Source of the DNA: Actinomycetota bacterium
GTDB taxonomy: Bacteria > Actinomycetota > Humimicrobiia > Humimicrobiales > Humimicrobiaceae
Reading direction: 5' to 3'
Length of the DNA stretch: 6,610 bases
NCBI GenBank assembly: GCA_003567835.1
Contig: PWYO01000114.1
Coordinates: forward strand, 1 to 6,610
The position numbers and the translations under genes were made by a program. Position 1 is the first letter of the stretch. Each line of letters starts with the position of its first letter. This document shows positions 3,734-6,610 of this stretch, piece by piece. Below the pieces are notes generated by a model. That model had not been told where the DNA came from and searched no databases. It was given only the letters and a program-made list of their open reading frames with translations.

Positions 3734-6610
3734 TCATGATTTTGAAAAAGCCTTGATCTCTTCGATGATCATCTCGTCGGTAAACCCGCTCAAGCTGATG
3801 GCATCAATGGGGCAAGTGGCCTCACAAAGCCCGCATCCCTTGCATACCGTCTCAATGACATCAACAATTTTTCTGCCCCGCAGATCCAGTTCCTCGATGG
3901 CATGAAAGGGACAGACCATCAAACATTTATTGCATCCAATACACCTGGCCTGGTCCACCTTGGCCACCATAGGATCGGAGGCCAGCTTGTCCACAGACAT
4001 CAGGGCCAAAATCTTAGAAGCCGCCGCGCTTCCCTGGGCCACGCTGGTGGGAATATCCTTGGGGGACTGGCAGGCGCCGGCAATATAGACGCCGCTGGTA
4101 TTGGTCTCCACAGGCCTGAGCTTGGGATGGCTTTCCTTAAAGAAGCCAAAAGGCCCGGTGGTGATATTGAGCACCTTGGCCAGCTCTTGGGCCTGGGGTT
4201 CGGCAACCATGGCTGTGGCCAGTACCACCAGGTCCGCTTCTATTTCCACCATTTGGTTTAATATGGTGTCCACACCCTTGACTACAAGTTTGCCGTCTTT
4301 TTCTCTTTTGTATACTTTGGAGACCCTGCCCCGAATATATTGGGTGCCGTACTGTTTTGCCCGGTCAATAAACTCGTCATAATCTTTGCCCGGAGACCGG
4401 ATATCCGTATAAAAAAGGTAAGACTGGGAGTCATGGATATGCTCTTTGGTGAGTATGGCCTGTTTGGCCAGGTACATGCAGCAGGCACTGGAGCAATACT
4501 CCAGCCCCCTGGACCGGTCCCTGGAACCCACGCAAGACAAAAATACAATCTTTTTGGGCTCTTTTTGATCCGAAGGCCGCAGGATATGGCCTTGGGTGGG
4601 CCCTGAAGCACACATCAGCCGTTCATACTGAAGGCTGGTTATAACATCTTCAAGCGCTCCCCCGCCAAACTCGCCAAAAGCATCGGATTCCATCACACTG
4701 GCCCCCACTGTAACCGCAATGGCCCCGATTTCCTTCTCCAGCAGTTCTTCTTTTTGATTGTAATCGATGCAGTCGGCCTCACATGCGGTGATGCATTGCT
4801 CGCATTCCGAACAAACCCCGCAATTTAAGCAGCGCTGTGCTTCTTTTTTGGCCTGCTTTTCATCCAGAGCAGCCACCACTTCCTCAAAGTTCTGGGTTCT
4901 CTGCTTGGCATCCAGCATACGGGCCGCTTCCCTGGCCTGCTTTTTAAAAGATTTCAGTTCTTTTTCAGTAAATACCTGTTCGGCATCGAGTTTTCTCTGG
5001 GATTCTTTTTCCAGGGCCGCCTTCTGGGCGATATCCTCTAATTTTTCCCCCTGGATATATTGGTCGATGACCTTAGCGGCCAGCTTTCCGTGCCCTATGG
5101 CTTCAGTCACTGTAGAGGGCCCGGTGACCGCATCGCCGCCGGCAAATATGCCCCTGCTGTCCGCCAGCAGGATCTCCTCGTTTTGGAGGGCAATGCTGTC
5201 CCACCTGGTCAGCTTCAAAGGATTTTTGCCTGAAGTCAGATAATCGGTTTTTGGCCGCTGGCCAATGGCCAGTATAAGCCAGTCCAGCTGGACGGTAAAC
5301 TCGCTGCCTTCGATGGGGATAAATCGCCTCCTGCCGCTTTCATCAGGTTCTCCCAGCTTGTTTTTTATAAATACCACACCTTTGAGCCTTCCATTGTCCT
5401 GGATCAATTTGACCGGCGTGGTAAGAAAATGCATGCCTACCCCTTCTTCCAGGGCATCCTCATATTCTTCCTGGATGGCGGGCATCTCCTTCTGGCTTCT
5501 CCTGTAGAAAATGCTCACCTGGTCTGCGCCCAGCCTCAGTGAAGACCGGGCAGAGTCAATGGCCACATTGCCGCCGCCGATGACCCCTACTTTTCCTTTG
5601 AGCTGGTCGGCTTTCTTGAGGGAGACATCCTTTAGAAATTCCACCCCGGATATTACCCCTTCTACATCCTGTTCACCGATGTTTATGGGCATGTCCCGGT
5701 GGGCGCCGGTAGCCAGAAAGACCGCATCATAGTCCTCTTTTAATTGCCACAGCTGGTCGGTGTTTTCAATCTTGCTGTCTGTGGCAATCTCCACACCCAT
5801 TCTGGTAAACACTTCAAGCTCAGCATCCAGGATATCCTGGGGAAGCCTGTAGTCGGGAATCTCGGTTCTGAGCATGCCTCCTACCACCGAAAGCTCTTCA
5901 AAAACCTTTACCCCATACCCTTTTTTGGTCAAGAAATAGGCGGCTGTAAGCCCCGCGGGCCCTGCGCCTACCACTGCCACCTTCTGGGGTTTTTTCTCTT
6001 CGATCTGAGGCAGGGGCAACGCTCCTATCTTGGCCTCATAATCGGCCATAAACCGCTTAAGGGACATGATGGCAATGGGATCGTCAACCAGCTTTCGGGT
6101 ACAGTTATCCTCGCAGGGATGGGTACAAACCCTTCCGCAGACTGAAGGGAAAGGATTGTCTTCCCGGTGCAGCTTTAAAGCTTCCGCATATTTGCCTTCC
6201 CGGATAAGGGCGATATAGCCCTGGGCGGCAACACCTGCGGGACAGCTGCTTCTGCAGGGGGCTTTGCCCTTTTTATAAATATTGTATGCAGAGGGCACCG
6301 CCTGGGCAAACATCTTGGAGATCGCCTTGCGCTGGGCAATGCCTGCTTCATAGGTGTCCGGTATGGTAACCGGACAGACTTTTTCGCATTCCCCGCATGA
6401 AGTACAGTTTTTCAGATCAATATATCGGGGTTTTTTGCGGATGGTGGCCTTGAAGTTGCCTACCGAGCCTTCCAGCTTGACCACTTCCGAATTGGTTAAC
6501 AGCTCAATGTTTTCATGGGTGCCCACATCCACCATCTTGGGAGACAGTATGCAGGCCGAACAGTCTATGGTAGGGAACGTCTTATCCAGCTGGGCCATTT
6601 TGCCCCCAAT
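3734..6610 (-). CDS. hdrA: HdrA-type flavoprotein with inserted GltD/NfnB-like NADPH oxidoreductase (5' end outside window)
   Basis: Electron-transfer flavoprotein subunit of an Hdr/Flx complex, presumably cytoplasmic. The frame is open to the window edge: codons before ATG 6598 read I-G-G-K, giving the HdrA motif IGGKMAQLDKTFP, so the true start and the first HdrA Rossmann segment lie outside. Numbering from that Met: HdrA motif DCSAC (11-15); [4Fe-4S] motif C65/C68/C71/C75; then an inserted GltD-like unit (about 112-590) with cysteines 115, 119, 154, 158, 162, 166, FAD motif GAGPAG (211-216), NADPH motif GGGNVA (341-346), YRR (365-367) and GGDAVTGPSTVTEA (487-500). A charged helical linker (518-588) leads to seven cysteines (590-610), where HdrA resumes with CVGSRD (689-694), YCSSACC (701-707) and AGACQSPKDIPTSVAQ (840-855). 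Two C-terminal [4Fe-4S] motifs follow (886-896, 919-929). The flxD start lies 1 nt after the stop. Family assignment is firm; NADPH specificity and bifurcation are inferred. Confidence 0.93.
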   Translation of the reverse strand: MGGKMAQLDKTFPTIDCSACILSPKMVDVGTHENIELLTNSEVVKLEGSVGNFKATIRKKPRYIDLKNCTSCGECEKVCPVTIPDTYEAGIAQRKAISKMFAQAVPSAYNIYKKGKAPCRSSCPAGVAAQGYIALIREGKYAEALKLHREDNPFPSVCGRVCTHPCEDNCTRKLVDDPIAIMSLKRFMADYEAKIGALPLPQIEEKKPQKVAVVGAGPAGLTAAYFLTKKGYGVKVFEELSVVGGMLRTEIPDYRLPQDILDAELEVFTRMGVEIATDSKIENTDQLWQLKEDYDAVFLATGAHRDMPINIGEQDVEGVISGVEFLKDVSLKKADQLKGKVGVIGGGNVAIDSARSSLRLGADQVSIFYRRSQKEMPAIQEEYEDALEEGVGMHFLTTPVKLIQDNGRLKGVVFIKNKLGEPDESGRRRFIPIEGSEFTVQLDWLILAIGQRPKTDYLTSGKNPLKLTRWDSIALQNEEILLADSRGIFAGGDAVTGPSTVTEAIGHGKLAAKVIDQYIQGEKLEDIAQKAALEKESQRKLDAEQVFTEKELKSFKKQAREAARMLDAKQRTQNFEEVVAALDEKQAKKEAQRCLNCGVCSECEQCITACEADCIDYNQKEELLEKEIGAIAVTVGASVMESDAFGEFGGGALEDVITSLQYERLMCASGPTQGHILRPSDQKEPKKIVFLSCVGSRDRSRGLEYCSSACCMYLAKQAILTKEHIHDSQSYLFYTDIRSPGKDYDEFIDRAKQYGTQYIRGRVSKVYKREKDGKLVVKGVDTILNQMVEIEADLVVLATAMVAEPQAQELAKVLNITTGPFGFFKESHPKLRPVETNTSGVYIAGACQSPKDIPTSVAQGSAAASKILALMSVDKLASDPMVAKVDQARCIGCNKCLMVCPFHAIEELDLRGRKIVDVIETVCKGCGLCEATCPIDAISLSGFTDEMIIEEIKAFSKS

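Noticed and set aside
4767..5243. Long plus-strand open frame (158 codons) opposite hdrA
   Set aside because: Its sequence is low in recognisable motifs and serine-rich, as expected from the complement of a conserved gene; the minus-strand protein is clearly real throughout.
3295..6610. Methanogen Hdr-Mvh system or QmoAB
   Set aside because: The GltD insert and HydB/PyrK-like partners fit bacterial Flx-Hdr clusters; QmoB carries the MvhD domain fused to HdrA, unlike the separate gene here.
1..6610. CRISPR array, insertion sequence, tRNA or rRNA
   Set aside because: No regularly spaced repeats, transposase frame, terminal inverted repeats or cloverleaf were seen.

Overview
The window is one tightly packed operon on the minus strand, read from the right edge towards position 311, followed by about 310 bases without a supported gene. 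All five reading frames encode iron-sulfur flavoprotein subunits of one electron-transfer complex: an HdrA-type flavoprotein (cut by the right edge), an MvhD/FlxD-type [2Fe-2S] adaptor, two related iron-sulfur proteins (FlxC and FlxB), and a PyrK/HydG-like NAD-linked flavoprotein (FlxA). Gaps between genes are 1, 2, 2 and 10 nt, which points to translational coupling and fixed stoichiometry. No transport, mobile-element or RNA gene is visible.

The gene set matches the Flx(Flox)-Hdr family, described in Desulfovibrio vulgaris as an NADH dehydrogenase/heterodisulfide reductase and thought to use flavin-based electron bifurcation between NADH, ferredoxin and a thiol/disulfide acceptor. The organism is probably a strict anaerobe, most likely a sulfate-reducing or syntrophic deltaproteobacterium (Desulfobacterota). 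This is inferred from protein style, gene content and moderate G+C, not from a taxonomic marker.

The most unusual gene is hdrA. A complete GltD/NfnB-like NADPH:acceptor oxidoreductase (about 480 residues, with its own iron-sulfur, FAD and NADPH motifs) is inserted into HdrA, between its first ferredoxin motif and its second cysteine cluster. The methionine at 6598 is not the start: the frame stays open to the edge and reads I-G-G-K before it, which completes the HdrA motif GG(K/R)MAQLDKTFP. With FlxA, the complex would have two pyridine-nucleotide sites, one NfnA/PyrK-like and one NfnB/GltD-like, joined to an Hdr/Mvh-type electron trunk. No hdrB or hdrC is in the window; they may lie upstream beyond the right edge.

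Layout from right to left: 6610-3734 hdrA-gltD fusion (5' end missing); 3732-3295 flxD/mvhD; 3292-2315 flxC; 2312-1194 flxB; 1183-311 flxA; 310-1 non-coding. The last stretch holds overlapping hairpins at 211-260 (a likely operon end), a good sigma70-like promoter at 145-117 facing left, and an inverted repeat at 55-87 in what would be the leader of the next transcript. That transcript would serve a gene mostly or wholly outside the window.
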